The notes beneath the pieces are model-generated. The model did not search any database, was not told the DNA's origin, and saw only the letters and a list, made by a program, of their open reading frames with translations. The position numbers and the translations under genes were made by a program. DNA of 64,000 nucleotides from Trematomus loennbergii (Eukaryota; Chordata; Actinopteri; Perciformes; Nototheniidae), in the NCBI GenBank assembly GCA_012861695.1, contig JAAOOA010000033.1:9974325-10038324 (forward strand), written 5' to 3'. Below are positions 12,287-25,476 of this stretch, one piece after another. Position 1 is the first letter of the stretch, and every line of letters begins with the position of its first letter.

Positions 12287-12931
12287 CGGTCTGACAGGTT
12301 TGATATAGCCGAAGGTCATGACAGCCACTCATTACTGACAAGGTCAGTGATTCTTTATTATAGAGGGGAGAATCGATCATGTGTTGTCACTGCGGTAGGT
12401 TCTTTGCGAGTCTACTGCACCAAAGGGCATTATCAACAGCAGAATAAGTGCACGCCCTGGTCCATAGCATCTTAATGTGGCATGCTTCACTGGCACATTC
12501 ATTCCATAGTCTGAGGCAGCTTTGCCCGCAAGGCCACAATAATTTCCCTCAGCACTGGAGGACACAACGTGACTCTTATTTTTGCAATCTGTGCTTAAAG
12601 AAGCATGAAACATCTCATCAAGAGAAAATGGCTGGCAGTGGCTCGTAAAGTGTTGTCGTTTCCCTCCTCCCTACCATAACTACAAAACCTTGGAAATATG
12701 TTTTTACTCTGTGTGTCACTTTTTGCGGGCAACAAATGGCTAAGAGGCGTGACAAATCTTAACGCCCCAGTGTCACTGAGGGATTTTGTTCGTGTCCCCT
12801 CTTTGCGATAGTTATAAATAACGGTCTGTGTTACTTCACCATTTCCCCATAGATCTAATGAAGATGAGTGAATGGTCGCTTTTTTCCCGTAAATCCCATA
12901 TTGCATGTCAATGAAATCCATTTATCAATTA
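12287..12931. other. non-coding stretch, nothing recognised
   Basis: Unique sequence. The frames at 12377-12921 lie on both strands and overlap each other; none has a recognisable motif. Confidence 0.55.
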
Positions 12932-12987
12932 CTCTCTCTATCTCTCTCTCCCTCCCCTCTCTCTCTCTCACTCTCTCTCTCTTTCTC
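12932..12987. repeat. (CT)n low-complexity tract
   Basis: Imperfect CT repeat with A, C and T interruptions, 56 bp. It underlies the leucine/serine run in the small plus-strand frame here. Confidence 0.95.
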
Positions 12988-14784
12988 GCAACATTGAGCA
13001 AAGTTGATGGGATGATCATGGGGCATGTCGCGCATCAAATGCATTTCTGAGCTGCTTTACCCTTTGCATTTCTAGGGCACATCCTCACTGACAGAACATC
13101 CTAATATAGGTTCATTGTTTAGTATTCAGTGCGTATACAGAGCATAGTTTGCATACAGTCAGACATCGCAGTCTTTTCAAGCATTTCATTTTAACGATGA
13201 TAAACACTGTGCATGAGATACAGGATAAGGATCACAATAAGGACTATATTCAAAGTGCAGGGTGACTTTCAAAGTATGCACCATACATTTAATTTGACTT
13301 AACGGTTTTCCATTATCTCCGACTTACATCGCATGAACTGATGAAAAAAAAATCATATTTGAATTAAGTGTAAGAAATGGTGATGGTCAAATAATTAAAG
13401 AATAGGATGGGAGTCTTATGGATAAAGATGAAGAACCTCTATTGAAATGATAACATATTTCCAACCAATAACATAGCTAGCCCTTTTTGTCCAACCACTG
13501 TATTTCAACCATCCAATCACTCAGGTTATTCACCTGTGTTGTTCAGCAGAGGGAGGCGGTCAATGCACACTATAACAAGCAACCTTTAAAAAGTAAATGA
13601 CAAAGGAAACACCTTGGTGAATAAATAATGCAGAGCAATGTTTTGCTCGGTTTGCTGCAAAATGATTGACCTAGCTACAGCACAATCCTCAGGAGAGGTT
13701 TTCACTATAGTGTTGAGCTACTTATTGTATGCACTGAAATATTTCTGCTATGAGCAAAAAGGAGACAGAGAATGTGTTTATTTTCTGATTTACTTTCCTT
13801 CCCACTGTCCCCATTCAGGCTGCAGCGTCAGGATGTAGAAGCTGAAGGACAACGAGAGGGATGAGGTTGTTTTTGGTGACAAAGACACGTTGTCAGGCTC
13901 CTGGGGTATTGGAAAACAACCTAAGTTAGTGGATGTGTTAGAGTGAAGAATTGCTAGAAGCTTTTGTGCAACTTGTTTTTGGGTGCTCTCCAGTTGTTCT
14001 CTGGGCTGTCCTAAGAGGATAAGGGATGGAGTGGCTGACTCACTGGGTGACTCACTGTGTTCATGGCAAACATATTTTAGCAATTTGTTGAAACGGCTTC
14101 TTTGGGCAACCAAGAGCGATACTATTTATTTTTACTCTTAATTTGTGCAATTTAATATTCTAACATTTTGAAAAAACAGCCTTGTTTCTAATGCTTTTAC
14201 CTTCTTAATCCGATTATTTTGGAAGTCCTTTAAGCGGTAGGATATGTTAGAAAAGAGGAAGAAAAAAACATAGATGGAACATTTAAAAAAAGTATGCATT
14301 CCAAATGATTTCATTAAAACAGCCAAATACGTCTCATTCAGGCTGAATGTTCAATAGGATTTGAGCCAATTTGGAGCATTTTGATTATGCACAACCTTTA
14401 AAGCTATTGAAAATGGTGTAGAAAACCCATAGATTGGCAACATTGTGTTATGTGTTGGTATATATAATCATGGTCAAGATATTTATATCCAACCTTTCTT
14501 TCTGTAAGTCCATCGTTTGCATTTATATCATACTACTATTACTGCAATTGATTGCCCCCCTTCCTTAGGCAAATATCACTGATTATCTCTCAATTAAAAA
14601 TATATTTGGGTGGAATTTTGCACAAAAATAATATTAGTAGCTTTACTTCATGTACCATCCCAATCGGTTGTATTGAAGGAACAACAAACTCTTAATATTA
14701 GGTTTAAATCAAAGGAAACATACTGTCAACTGACAACACCATGACTGTGTGGCTAAGTGACTCGCTAACTTAATACTCTGAGTA
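12988..14784. other. non-coding stretch, nothing recognised
   Basis: Unique AT-rich sequence. The 107-codon minus-strand frame at 13790-14113 is unremarkable in composition and has no domain I can see. Confidence 0.55.
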
Positions 14785-14895
14785 TTGTTTGTAGCCTTTA
14801 TTTATCCAGGTAAAAACTCCCATTGAGATCAACGATCTCTTTTACAAGGGAGACCTGCCGCACATTGGTTACACATGTAACAGAAATACAACAGA
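14785..14895. repeat. teleost interspersed repeat fragment with hairpin
   Basis: TTTATTTATCCAGGTAAAAA is followed by CTCCCATTGAGATC, then GATCTCTTTTACAAGGGAG and ACCTG. This order is familiar from a very abundant fish repeat whose family name I cannot give with certainty. GAGATC-AAC-GATCTC (about 14824-14838) and the outer CTCCC...GGGAG form a hairpin. The A-rich sequence after 14878 (AACAGAAAACAAAAAGG) may be its tail. Confidence 0.5.
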
Positions 14896-17800
14896 AAACA
14901 AAAAGGACACATACAACATAATGACAGGGGTACAATTTACAAACTTATTCCCAATGAAAGGTACCAGGAGTATCAAATATCATTTCATTCAGCTGTATAA
15001 CAAGTATAACAACGACCACATGCCTTCTTCTGTGATCCTGTGCCAAAGGGGGTCATTCAGGACGCTTTGGGACAGCCATGAAGAAAGAGACAGAGTGACA
15101 AAGGAAGAAAGATTGATACAGGGGAGAGAATAAAGGACACGCATAGAAGGAATATTACTCTCCCTCGTCTTTGGATCCTTTGCTGCTCAAGTCAAGGGTA
15201 CCTCCTGCACTTTTCAACTGTGCTTCCTAATTTATTATTAAAGCAGATGAATCTTTAATGCACAGGAAATTAAAGAACATAGTGGACGAGTACATAGATG
15301 AAGGCAGTGATGAAAGAAAGGAACAGAACAAGGCAGAGAGGGCAGAAAAGAAAAAGGAAGGGTGATGACATTTAGAAAAAAAGAGAGACAGGAATGATAA
15401 TGGAAAGCAGACTGAAGGGTGACAAAGACCCAGGTTGTGTGTATGTGTGAAAAGGAGGGATAAGGTGCAGATGAAAGGAAGCACCCTGCTGCTACAGCCT
15501 GGTTCATATAATGGGAACAGCTTTCACTGGTGTGTTGCTTGTTCCACACAGTCACGATCAATAGCTATGAATCATAGAATACATTGTGGCCTATTTGAAT
15601 TGATACTGGGGTTTAGGGTTGCATTTAAGGCATTTTGGGTTACAGTAGCTAATTTGTATTGGTATTTTCAAGGGGTTTTCCAATGGACTACTAGCCCCGC
15701 TGTCACTCTCCATGGTTCTGAAAACACGTAACCACGTCCCACTGCCAAGCAACCTAGCAAACACACATTGGCACCCATGGCAACGACAGGAAACCACTTC
15801 AATTGCAGTATGAACATTTTATTAGTATTTTTGACACTGCTATGTTCATCATCATTTATTTGTTCACAAATTTAAATAAAAGAAACAAACATATGACATA
15901 ATGGAGACATGTGAAATAGGAAACCCTGATATGCGATACATGACTTTGAGAATAGGGGCCCAGGGCTGTTATTTGCGTCATGTGGTGCCTACCACTGCAC
16001 CACCCCTTTTATAAACGGTGTATTTTCACTCGGCGTGAATTCTACTGACACAAACAAACTCCTGTTGTGTGCTACATGTGAATCTCCAGTCAATGTTTGT
16101 ACCTGATTCTCGGTTATTGTCTGATGCTGCTAATCTGGCAACACACAGCAATTTTGGTTCCAAGAATGGGTGCATCTTGTGCAGCCCACCACCCGCCTGC
16201 ACTGAGCCGACTTATGCTCACTCAGCACACTTGTCTTCCATCATGTTTTAGTCTCTGCATTTAGTGAAAGCAAACCAGTATACACTTGTTAACAGCAAAC
16301 CAACCCTTTAATTCATATTTTAGATCTTCTTTCCAATTTCAATCTAGCAGCTAACAGGAACGCAGTTGTAAACTTATCATGGCATTAATGCATGCAAACA
16401 GAATAAAGATTGATGCGTGATTTCATTAGTATTTCAATCCATTACAACTCGTAGCCTATGCAGAAGGCCTTTTACATTATTCTGGCAAGTCTCTTTACAG
16501 CCGTCTGAAGGCAGCTGGTGTCCGTGTCATCTGCAGTCTCAAACTGGAGTGATGTTACTCAATGCCAAACCCCAATTAGGCACGGCAGATCTGCTGGAGA
16601 CATTGTGCAACCAGCACCAGATTGTTCCAAAGTCACCACTGAAACAATATGGACATTAAGGAGGCAACTGTTTCATTCCCATATTGCCACCAATCATGTT
16701 TGCATGTAAAACAATGACATCTAAGTAGACTGCATTACACATTTCATTTATATTGTAAGGCATACTGAATCAATTGTCATTATCTGCTCTTTGATGTATG
16801 TTTTAGCTGGTTTGGTCGTAATTCACGTGGCAAGGTCACAATTCCTGTTATAGGTAGTTTGGGTAAACTAGTTTTGGAGTTTTGATGTGTTTTTTTTTTA
16901 ACACAACCTCAAATAGAGGTCTCGCTCTTCATTCTATTTTGTGATGGATCCAGATAGATGGTTGTGATCTTATGGACATCCTTTGGGAAAAGAAAAGCCA
17001 TAAATACACATAGTCCAAGACAGAGCAGAGGAGAGGGGGTCTGATAGAAAAGTGTGGTTAGAAAGAGACTGGAAATAAAGGAAGAAAGGGCAGTAAAGAG
17101 CAAATGAGGTAGACTGTAAAAGATATGAAGGACTGGGGGACCAGCAGGTGACACCTATGGTTTTCCCCTTGAGGCATCAGAAAGGAACACAAAAACTATT
17201 AAGTCCTCAGCTGAAACTCTATAAAGAAAGCTACTCTAGAGGAACTTCCATTTCACCCTGCCATCATCTAATAGATCAATACTGTGCTGTTTTTCTTTTT
17301 CTTCATCATGAAATATGATCACAGTATGTGGCATCCTGGGAGCTCTGTGGAGAGAATCTGGCTCCCACTGCCATGAGCTCATACATCATACATCCCATAA
17401 AGTAACATTGTCCCCAAGTAGAGTTCCCTCTGAGGGGCGGTGTCTTCGTAAATAGGCAAGCTTCAAAAGCAACAAGCTAGTACATCTTTTACTGTTCCAG
17501 CTGTAGGCCCATAAAACCACTCTGTCTACGAGTATTTCTTGAGAAGGTGGTCCCAGTGGATAGACCCATATTGTCTGAAATATATTATATATTCATCAAT
17601 GCCAAGAAACTCTAGACTTTCTTGTGAACTTAGCCGAAACTGTCTTTTCTTTAGGTTTGCAACATGTATACCAGTAGATGGCAGGGAACCCGTCCCTGAG
17701 ACATTCTTTTCGTGTTCATCGTGATTAAGAAATACGCCACTCAGCGCAACCTCTTAATGTGTTTTTAATAGTTTTTGGATGATGCTGGTGTGTTATGGCA

Positions 17801-18577
17801 CAGAGGCATATGCTATTTCACTCTTTGACTGCACAGATGATCTTAAGATAAATCATTGGATTGTTCATGGGATCTTCTGTTAATAATTAACAAGCCATAG
17901 CCTTTGTTATTTTCAATATTAATGCAGGACACCATTTCTGCTGAAGTAAGAAATATTACACCAATAGATATGAAAAATCACCTTTTCTTTATAATTTTAC
18001 TGAGGTTTTTGCAGTTTTTAATCATCAATGTGAACTGACTTATCAGACATAATATACCTATCGAACATTAAGAAAACATTTGATTACCCAACAACATTAG
18101 ATCACATCAATACTTACGCTTATGTGTAAGTCAGGGACTGAATACATCTGTAAGTAGTCTTTTTTTCCAACCCGACCACACTAACTGATGTTGGTTAATT
18201 TGTCCTTTTGTATTCTGTCAACAGTGGTTTATATTTGCCTGTATCCCTGGCCTAAGACAAGTGCAGATCCCCTTTAAATGTCTATACTGTATGTATGACC
18301 TCTCACAGGGGGCTCTGTTGGTGGTGTGACTGAGTATGCACTTTCAGCACAGCCGCTACCACCCCTGTGCACCATAAAGTCACAACGGCCTATAGCACGG
18401 CCTGTACAAACCCATTGATCTTGATCTACTGAGCAGTGGGGTACAGCAGATGTTTGGGGAGCGGGCTGTAGTAATGGCCTGAGGGACTGCCAGCAAAAGT
18501 GTTGTTAAAGTGCATCATTTGTCTATAGACGAGTTAGCTTTCGCTGTTTTGCTGTGTTTCTTTTGTGCTCCAAATGT
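14896..18577. other. non-coding stretch, nothing recognised
   Basis: About 3.7 kb of AT-rich sequence without a supported gene, RNA or mobile element. The frames at 15227-15561 (minus) arise from purine-rich sequence (GAAAG-type) read on the opposite strand. Confidence 0.55.
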
Positions 18578-18585
18578 TTAGTCAG

Positions 18586-20151
18586 CAGAGGTGGGAAGTA
18601 GTGGAGTACAAGTACTTTGTTACTGTATTTAATTACATTTTTCTGGTATCAGTACTTTACTCCACTATATTTTGCTGACGACTTTTTACTTTTAGTTCTT
18701 ACATTTTGAACACAAATACCTGTACTTTCTACTTCTTACATTTTCAAAACAGGCTCGTTACTTTAATTTTAATCTGTGTTTGGTGGCGTGATCATTATTA
18801 TTTAGAGTCATTGCGTGCCTATTGATTTGAACACGATCCGTGTATCCATCATTTCCTGGTCTTCTCTAAAGAAGAGGGACCGATGAAAACTTTGTAATTT
18901 TGCAGTTGTTCAGCATCGAAACATTCATTAGCTAACAATTACATTATTGTTCTATTAATATAAAGGGAGGTCAGTTACTCTTTAAAACAGCTGGTAGTTA
19001 TGTACTTTTTACTTAAAGGGGACCTACCATGCAAAATGCACTTTTGTACGTCTTTTATACATGAATATGTGTCCCCGGTGTTCCAGGGAACTCACCAAGT
19101 GTCAGAAAACACAACCCTCTCTATTTTCCTCCATACCCAAATCTCTAAAAAAGGGGCTGCAACGGATCTGATAAAAACTGATCCAGATTTGAACACTGAC
19201 GTCAGGACGGTGGCGCTACGGCTATTGGGCCAACTCTCCACCTATCAGGGGAATGTGGGGTTGGGCCACGGCCGGCCATTGCCGCTCGAAAGCGCTGGAG
19301 ACGCTGTAGTACATATGCCAGGCCTGTAAGTGGCGCTGTAGTCTGCCACAAAAGCAGCGAAGAAGGGACTTCCCGCGCATGGTTGCCATGGTTGCCCTTC
19401 TGTTTATTCTCCGCTGTGGCTCTTTTTCTCCCTCCCCGAGGCAAGCGTTTGCTCCTGCTGCTGTAATTCAATGCAATCCCTCCCCGTCGAGGCAAGCACT
19501 GTAATTCTCTCCGGTTAGTCCACCAGCAGATGACAAACACCCACCTCTCCGCCTCTTCCAAGGAACGAGGGGGACCAGTGCGGCAGCAGAGTTTCAGTTA
19601 GGTTTTTTTTCGCCGGTCAAGATGTCCGTTAAAGTTTAAATCTTCCGGACAAAATTAGAAAAGTGCCGGTCAAGGTCTTCTTTGTTATTTATTGAGCTTT
19701 AAAAAAATGAATAACGACTCTATATATAATATAATAAAAAACACAGAGGACGGAGATCTATTTTTCTCCCCCTCTTCTGAGAGCCCAGCAGCTGATCAGA
19801 GCACGCTCCCCTCTCCTGCAGGGGGGGGGGTGGTCAGCTGCAGCTCACAGAATCAGCCCCTGCAAAAACAGGGCTGGAAAGAGCAAAATGGAGCGAAATG
19901 AGGCATGGCTAAAATGCAGGATCTGTTTGGTATTTTGAAAAAAAAAACTATATTTATATACTTTATATAGGTATGACCCTACAATATATTGTTCAAATAT
20001 AGCATGATAGGTCCACTTTAAGTACATTTCGAAGCCCATACTTCTTTACTTTTACTTGAGTAAAGAAGTTTAGTCAGTACCAGAGTATTTTTAAACACAA
20101 GTATTTGTACTTCTACTTGAGTAAAGGATGTGTGTACTTTTGCCATCTCTG
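18586..20151. mobile_element. hAT-type element, interrupted by a nested insertion
   Basis: It starts CAGAGGTGGGAAGTA. The reverse complement of its right end starts CAGAGATGGCAAAAGTA. It is flanked by a perfect 8-bp target duplication TTAGTCAG at 18578-18585 and 20152-20159. The subterminal parts hold many copies of GTACTT/AAGTA in both directions (for example near 18610-18730 and 20020-20140), typical of transposase binding sites in hAT MITEs. The full span is 1566 bp, of which 19017-20017 plus one TTAA is a later insertion, leaving about 560 bp of original element. No transposase is encoded. Confidence 0.9.
19017..20017. mobile_element. Kolobok-like non-autonomous element nested in a hAT element
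   Basis: The left end reads AGGGGACCTACCATGC. The reverse complement of the right end reads AGTGGACCTATCATGC. TTAA lies at 19013-19016 and 20018-20021. TTAA targets with AG-starting ends fit the Kolobok superfamily, as at 23251 and 49356. Removing the insert restores the hAT sequence ACTTAAGTAC across the junction. The 1001-bp interior is CpG-rich (about 19195-19560) and gives a 119-codon minus-strand frame with no recognisable domain. piggyBac also uses TTAA but normally begins with CC, so Kolobok is preferred by inference. Confidence 0.75.
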
Positions 20152-21308
20152 TTAGTCAGTGTTAAGATCTCAATAGGAAAAGTTGAAAAATTAGCACTCA
20201 ATACTGTGTGTTAAAATTTCAAACGGTGTCCTTGGTGCTCCACTTTTTGCCTTTGGCTCCCTCTCTGAGTCAGTTTCTTTAAATACAGTTTAGAGAGCGG
20301 GGAAAGGGTGGGTGGGGTGCTGAGGCTCTGCTGCTGCTGTGCACACAGTGGAGGACACGCTGCTTATTTAAAGTTTTGCTGTGTTGAAATGGCGGCGGCA
20401 GAGTAGAGTGAGACAGAACATGCCTCGCTAGATATTTGCTAATTATTATGAGTTCCTCCAGAGATGAGATTTTAGTACCAACTTTTATCAGGCCAGGGAC
20501 TCTATATTGACACTGGTAGCTCAATATTTTATCAGCAGACACAAACATTTGTTTACAAACAGCACAGTTATCTTTACAGTTAGCAGTAAAAAGAAGAGAA
20601 GGTGGGGCTAATTGGAAATGTTGTGGGTCTCATAAGATTCTGTTATCATAATCATAATCATAACCATTATGTTATTGCAGTAAACTTTTAGTTCACTAAG
20701 GAGATCGACCAGCCTTTAGAGAAAGCTTATCACATTTTCCTGTGCAGTTCCAAGACATTCATTTAGAAACTTCAGTGCTTTTTTTAGGCATCACATTTTA
20801 TTAATTTCACATTTTGAATACACATACTGTACCTGTATATATATTAAACTGGATTCTGCCTCATAGTTACCTGTGTGTCTTATGTGTGTTTTTCATGCCG
20901 TGTAAAAGTCTTTTGACTTATTATTGAATATATTGGATTGTATTCCACTTATTTTTTGTCTGAAATCATGATTACGTTTGTCTCTTTCGTCTCAAATCTT
21001 CGGTAAACATCAACATACTTATTGTTGAACACTCAACGACTCGCAATCCATCTGATACAAGGCGGACTATCATCAAGCCAAGTGTCATTAAGCATTCCAC
21101 CTGTATTTGCCATTTGTCTGAATCATAATTGATTCGGCATGTTTTGTATTTGTGAGATATGGTAAACCGATGAAAATCAAAGGAGCCAGACGCTGAGATG
21201 GAGCATCTACCAATCTGACATTTAGTTGGCTCACTGTCTAACCACCCGTAAAGGTCTGTTTGTTTGCATGTCTGTTTTCCTGCTTTGGCACGTTTGTCTG
21301 TACATAGC

Positions 21309-21345
21309 TGTGTGTGTGTGTGTTTGTGTGTGTGTATGTTTGTTT
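21309..21345. repeat. (TG)n short microsatellite
   Basis: Interrupted TG dinucleotide repeat of about 37 bp, with TTTG and ATG interruptions. Confidence 0.9.
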
Positions 21346-22529
21346 GAGAAAATATCAGGGGAAAAGAGCCCTAAGCTCACATACACACATCTTGGTCTCC
21401 CAAAAATCTAGTTAAATGAAGTGATGTATTAAAATGCAAATATATGCTCCGTGGATGAAAAGTGAGAGAAATATCCTCCAGCCACAAAAGTCTTAAATTA
21501 AGGAGACGCAACTATCGGCACTGTGACTCGCATACATTTTGGATGCTGCAACAAAGCTCATTGCTGGCTGTTTCAATTTAAAATGCTCTCATCACCTAGT
21601 GATCATTTAATTGAAAGAGAAGACATCATTTCAGCCCAAGTGCTCACACATTCATTTAATAAAAACATTAATTTATAATCAACCTATAATTGCTGACATG
21701 AATACTGTACAGAGGTCCATGCTGTGCTTCAGGCTTGCATATTGTATGTATCTGTGGGCTGAATGTTCATGCTACACTGCTTTTAATTTAAATGTTGCGC
21801 AGCAGGGTATGCATTAACACTCATGAGATAATAGCCGAAACCACTTGAATACTGAGCGCTACAGAGCTGTGAAAGTTAGTGGTTGCTTTGTATAAATAAA
21901 ACCCATATTCTCTGTAACTCAATCCCCTTACTTCTTCTTTCATCCTACACATTGTCCCTCATTACAACTGCTACATGTCTTCTTCTTGGTCTCATTTTGA
22001 TTAGTTTATTCCCTATCCTGTGCCTTTCTGTCTCTGTTTCCATCACTCTCTACCACCCTCTCTGGGTTTTTCCTTTTTTCTCTTTCTCCCTTTCATCCCA
22101 CATCTTTTTTTTTAACCAACTCACTCTCACAATGTCTAATGGCGTCTCAGCTTCCTCCAAACAGAGGGTCCATGCCATTATGGCCTGAACCATAACAAGC
22201 TCATTTATCGGAGTGGAACAGAGGGAAGCCAATGCTGTTCTGACAGACAGATATTTAAGAGCTATGTTCTGAGGTGTATCTCTGTCAACCCCCGACTAGC
22301 CAGCCAGCCAGCCATCTCTTTATCTCTCTCTTGCTTAAAAAGACCTCCTTTACCACTAGTTTCCTCAATTTTTAAAACCTCTTCAACACGACTGATTTGC
22401 TCTACCTTTCCACTCTTCTACCCCCCTGCTCGGTCACTCACTTCTCTCTTTCTCTCCCTGAATCTGTTTTTTCCTAATCCCTGCCTATCATCGCCAGTTC
22501 CATTTCAATATCCACTGTTCTGGGCCTGA

Positions 22530-22690
22530 CGATGACATATGAACTCCTCTAATTGTGGAGCTCAGTCTCACACAAAAAAAAAAACATTTGCCATAACGAA
22601 TGGACCTCTCGTCATGCCAATGAGGAGTAATGGACCTTTGATTGCGGGATTAATCTCAATGGCCCTGTTGTCCATTGGCTAGCTGCGATG
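22530..22690. promoter_or_regulatory. candidate conserved non-coding element
   Basis: A compact cluster of transcription-factor-like words in non-repetitive DNA: TAATTG (22550-22555), a GGATTA OTX/bicoid-type site (22647-22652), CCAAT-type words and CCATTG (22672-22677). Developmental enhancers in vertebrate gene deserts often have this composition. The evidence is composition only; conservation cannot be judged here. Confidence 0.25.
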
Positions 22691-23250
22691 TCTCTCATCC
22701 ATCAGCTGAAAGGAAGGGAGTAGGAAAGGGGGAGACTGAGATGATAACCTCCCTGATCCCCTGCAATTACTCTCGGTTTCAGGCTGCCCTTCAAGCCCTC
22801 TCATTGATCTCTGATAGTTCCCACTACACGTGTGTCCGTGACTTTCTATTGCCAATATATCTGCTGATATCGTCCTGCTACAGTATCTCTTCCACCTTCT
22901 GTTCTGTATTCCCATCCTCTTCTCTCTTCCTCTGCACCCACTCCCTCATCTTCAGAACTCATTTGGGCTTGATTTGTTTTTTTATTGTTTATTATTGCTA
23001 TTATAGGTTTAATGAAGACTGCTAATTATGGAAGATTGACTAATGTAGAAGGGATTTAGGAAGGAAGGGACCTGTTTCACAGATGGTGTAAGGTGTAAGA
23101 ACTAAGTGAGATTCATATGGTTTCTAATAAGCATTGTAGAGAGCCAGCATGCACAATATCTAGTCCCACATTAATTCAAGTAAGCCAATTTGAGTTAAAT
23201 GCTGTGTTATTGGTTTTGGGTGAACAGAATATCGACCCATTCAAACTTAA

Positions 23251-23898
23251 AGGTCCCATGTCATGGCCATTTCTACTGATCATAATTCCATTGTTGAGGT
23301 CTACTATAATAGATTTACATTGTGCAATTTTCCAAAATCACATTGGTTTCTCATACAGCATCTCTGTATAGTATGTGTATTCACTCTCTGTCCTAAATGG
23401 CTTGTTGGAGCTCCTGCCCTCCCCTCCCTATGAGCCCAGTGGCCGTCTGCAAGACAGCGAGACACAGCCCGAAACCAGCCCGAACACACACACACAGGCA
23501 GCCTGGCTGGGAGTTTGTGTGTGTACTCACAGCCTCGCTGCGTCCCGCCGTCTCAGGGAGGAGAAATCGGCGGAGCTGCAGCTGAGAAAAGATTGAGTGT
23601 GTGTGTGTGTGAGGAAGTCCGCGGACTTAACGTAACAGCTCCGCGGAGGTAACGTAACGGCTCCACAGATTGGTCCATTTGGACCAATGGGTCCATTTGG
23701 GTATGGGCACGTCACTGTACCTAGGAAGAAAAAGAGAAATCTCCAACGAGGCGTTCTGGGGTCTTTTCTGTGTTAGAGTTTTACTCGCTACAGGGTGTAC
23801 TTTGAGGGTTTGTGACTTTGCAGACCGTTTACATGCATAAAAACCTTCATAACACACAAGGGGACGGGTAATAACCAGAAAAGCATGACATGGGACCT
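23251..23898. mobile_element. Kolobok MITE, minus orientation relative to 49356 copy
   Basis: The ends read AGGTCCCATGTCATG on both sides as inverted repeats, flanked by TTAA at 23247-23250 and 23899-23902. The right arm, read on the minus strand, matches the first ~140 bp of the long copy at 49356 almost base for base (for example GTTATTACCCGTCCCCTTG). The left arm matches the right end of that copy. This 648-bp copy therefore looks like an internally deleted member of the same family. A short GT run (about 23600-23613) and a hairpin ATTGGTCC-ATTT-GGACCAAT (23669-23688) lie in its interior. The frames at 23304-23905 are element sequence, not host genes. Confidence 0.85.
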
Positions 23899-25293
23899 TT
23901 AACATATGACGTTTAAGTGAAACACACAGAGAAATATTAGATACGGAGAGGCAGTTTCTGGCTGTTTAGCAATGAAAATAGATAGATCACCAGATAAACC
24001 CTCACTTTGTCCGGCTTTTTTGTTGTCTATGAAGCTGCTGCTTCCTGAGTTAATTTGCCTGAACCAATGGAGGTCATGGGAACTCCTGAGTTTTGTGGAT
24101 TACCACTACCATTGACCCATTTCAAACATCAACAGATCCATTGTTATGTTAAACTTTTGTTTGTGCAGCTTTCATTACATCTTTCCTTTTTTTTCTGCTA
24201 TGAAATCTCACCGGCATGAAGAAAAAAAAGCTCTATAACACTACAAAGAAAACAGTACTAGAAAAAAAGAATGACTTGCAGATATCATTAATTGTCAGGA
24301 CTTCTTGATCCTCCACTTGTTTTAGAAAAAAAAGAACCACCAATGCCAAATTTGAAGCATGGGATGTGTTGGACTGTTAAATCCCTCCTCGCATTTATTT
24401 CAATGTTTGTTTCAGTCTAAATAGGGCTTTGTGCAAGCCATTGCACACAAACACATTAGACATGTTCTGCCCTTTGCTAATGAAGTGTCTATTTCTGATT
24501 TAATTAAGAGCTAAAGTTTGTTGGCTGAGCTTAGAAGAAGTTACTGGAGCTGATGAGACGCATATACTGTAGATGAGACTTACACTTACTACATGCAAAG
24601 GATATTAGATAAACTAATTACACTCGGAGGGAGTTTGCTGGATTTTGTATGTATCTGAAAGCACTACTGTTGTCAAAAACATAGCCTACATTAATGTTCT
24701 TGACCTTAATTACTTGCATGAAATGTAAATGTGTAATCATTGAACCTATAGATTAATCAGAAACTGAGCATGGGAGGCTCCTGCCGCTCTGTACTCAACT
24801 GTTTTTTCTCCACTTCCCAGCAGATCCCCTTCTTTCTTGCAAAGTTTACCAAAGTCTCTCAACTCGACCAAGACTTTGGCTTTTTCATGGAATGACCTGC
24901 TTGCTTCCTCTTTTTTTAGGCTATCTTGCCTCTCTTTGAAGTTTCGCTGCCCTCACTTCTTCTGGCTGTTTCGTAAATCCTCGTACCTCCTTTGCCAGCC
25001 TCGTCTGGAGCACCCACTCCCTCTTTTGCTTAGTCGGGGTTGCCTGTGGTTTCATTACTCTGGCAGCTTCAGTATGATATCGACCTCTCTCCACCTCCAA
25101 GTAAGCCTCTGCTAATAGAGAGACGGACCGGTGGAGTGACCAGGACCAGGTGGTCCGACCTGGGCCCCAGTGTAACAGCAGGGGGCACTCTTCAGCCTTC
25201 ACTGCCATTTGTTGCTGTCGCTGCCAGCTTGTGTGTGAATAAAGTGGGCAGAATGAGAACAACAATGCTGCAGTTTTGTGGCTGTTACCGTGC

Positions 25294-25294
<1 letters not shown>

Positions 25295-25330
<36 letters not shown>
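25295..25330. repeat. (GT)n microsatellite
   Basis: Pure GT repeat of about 18 units. Confidence 0.95.
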
Positions 25331-25333
<3 letters not shown>

Positions 25334-25454
25334 ACTTGGTGAATGTGTGCAGGCATGGTGAATCTCTGTCCTTGCTGTACATGAGAAAAGGGCAGGAGCT
25401 TAGTCGGGTAAAGCAGAAGATGATGTTGATCTCTCATTAATATGTATGACCTGC

Positions 25455-25476
25455 TGTGTGTGTGTGTGTGTGTGTG
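25455..25476. repeat. (GT)n microsatellite
   Basis: Pure GT repeat of 11 units, 125 bp after the previous one, followed by imperfect GTGTGG sequence to about 25510. Confidence 0.9.

Larger units (their letters stand above)
20160..23246. other. non-coding stretch with short simple repeats
   Basis: Contains a short interrupted TG repeat (21309-21345), a pyrimidine-rich stretch (about 21920-22110), a short (CAGC)n run near 22300 and the candidate regulatory segment at 22530-22690. No supported gene. Confidence 0.55.

Noticed and set aside
24921..25382. 153-codon minus-strand frame
   Set aside because: Its start is a poly His-Thr microsatellite translation, and the rest shows no domain.
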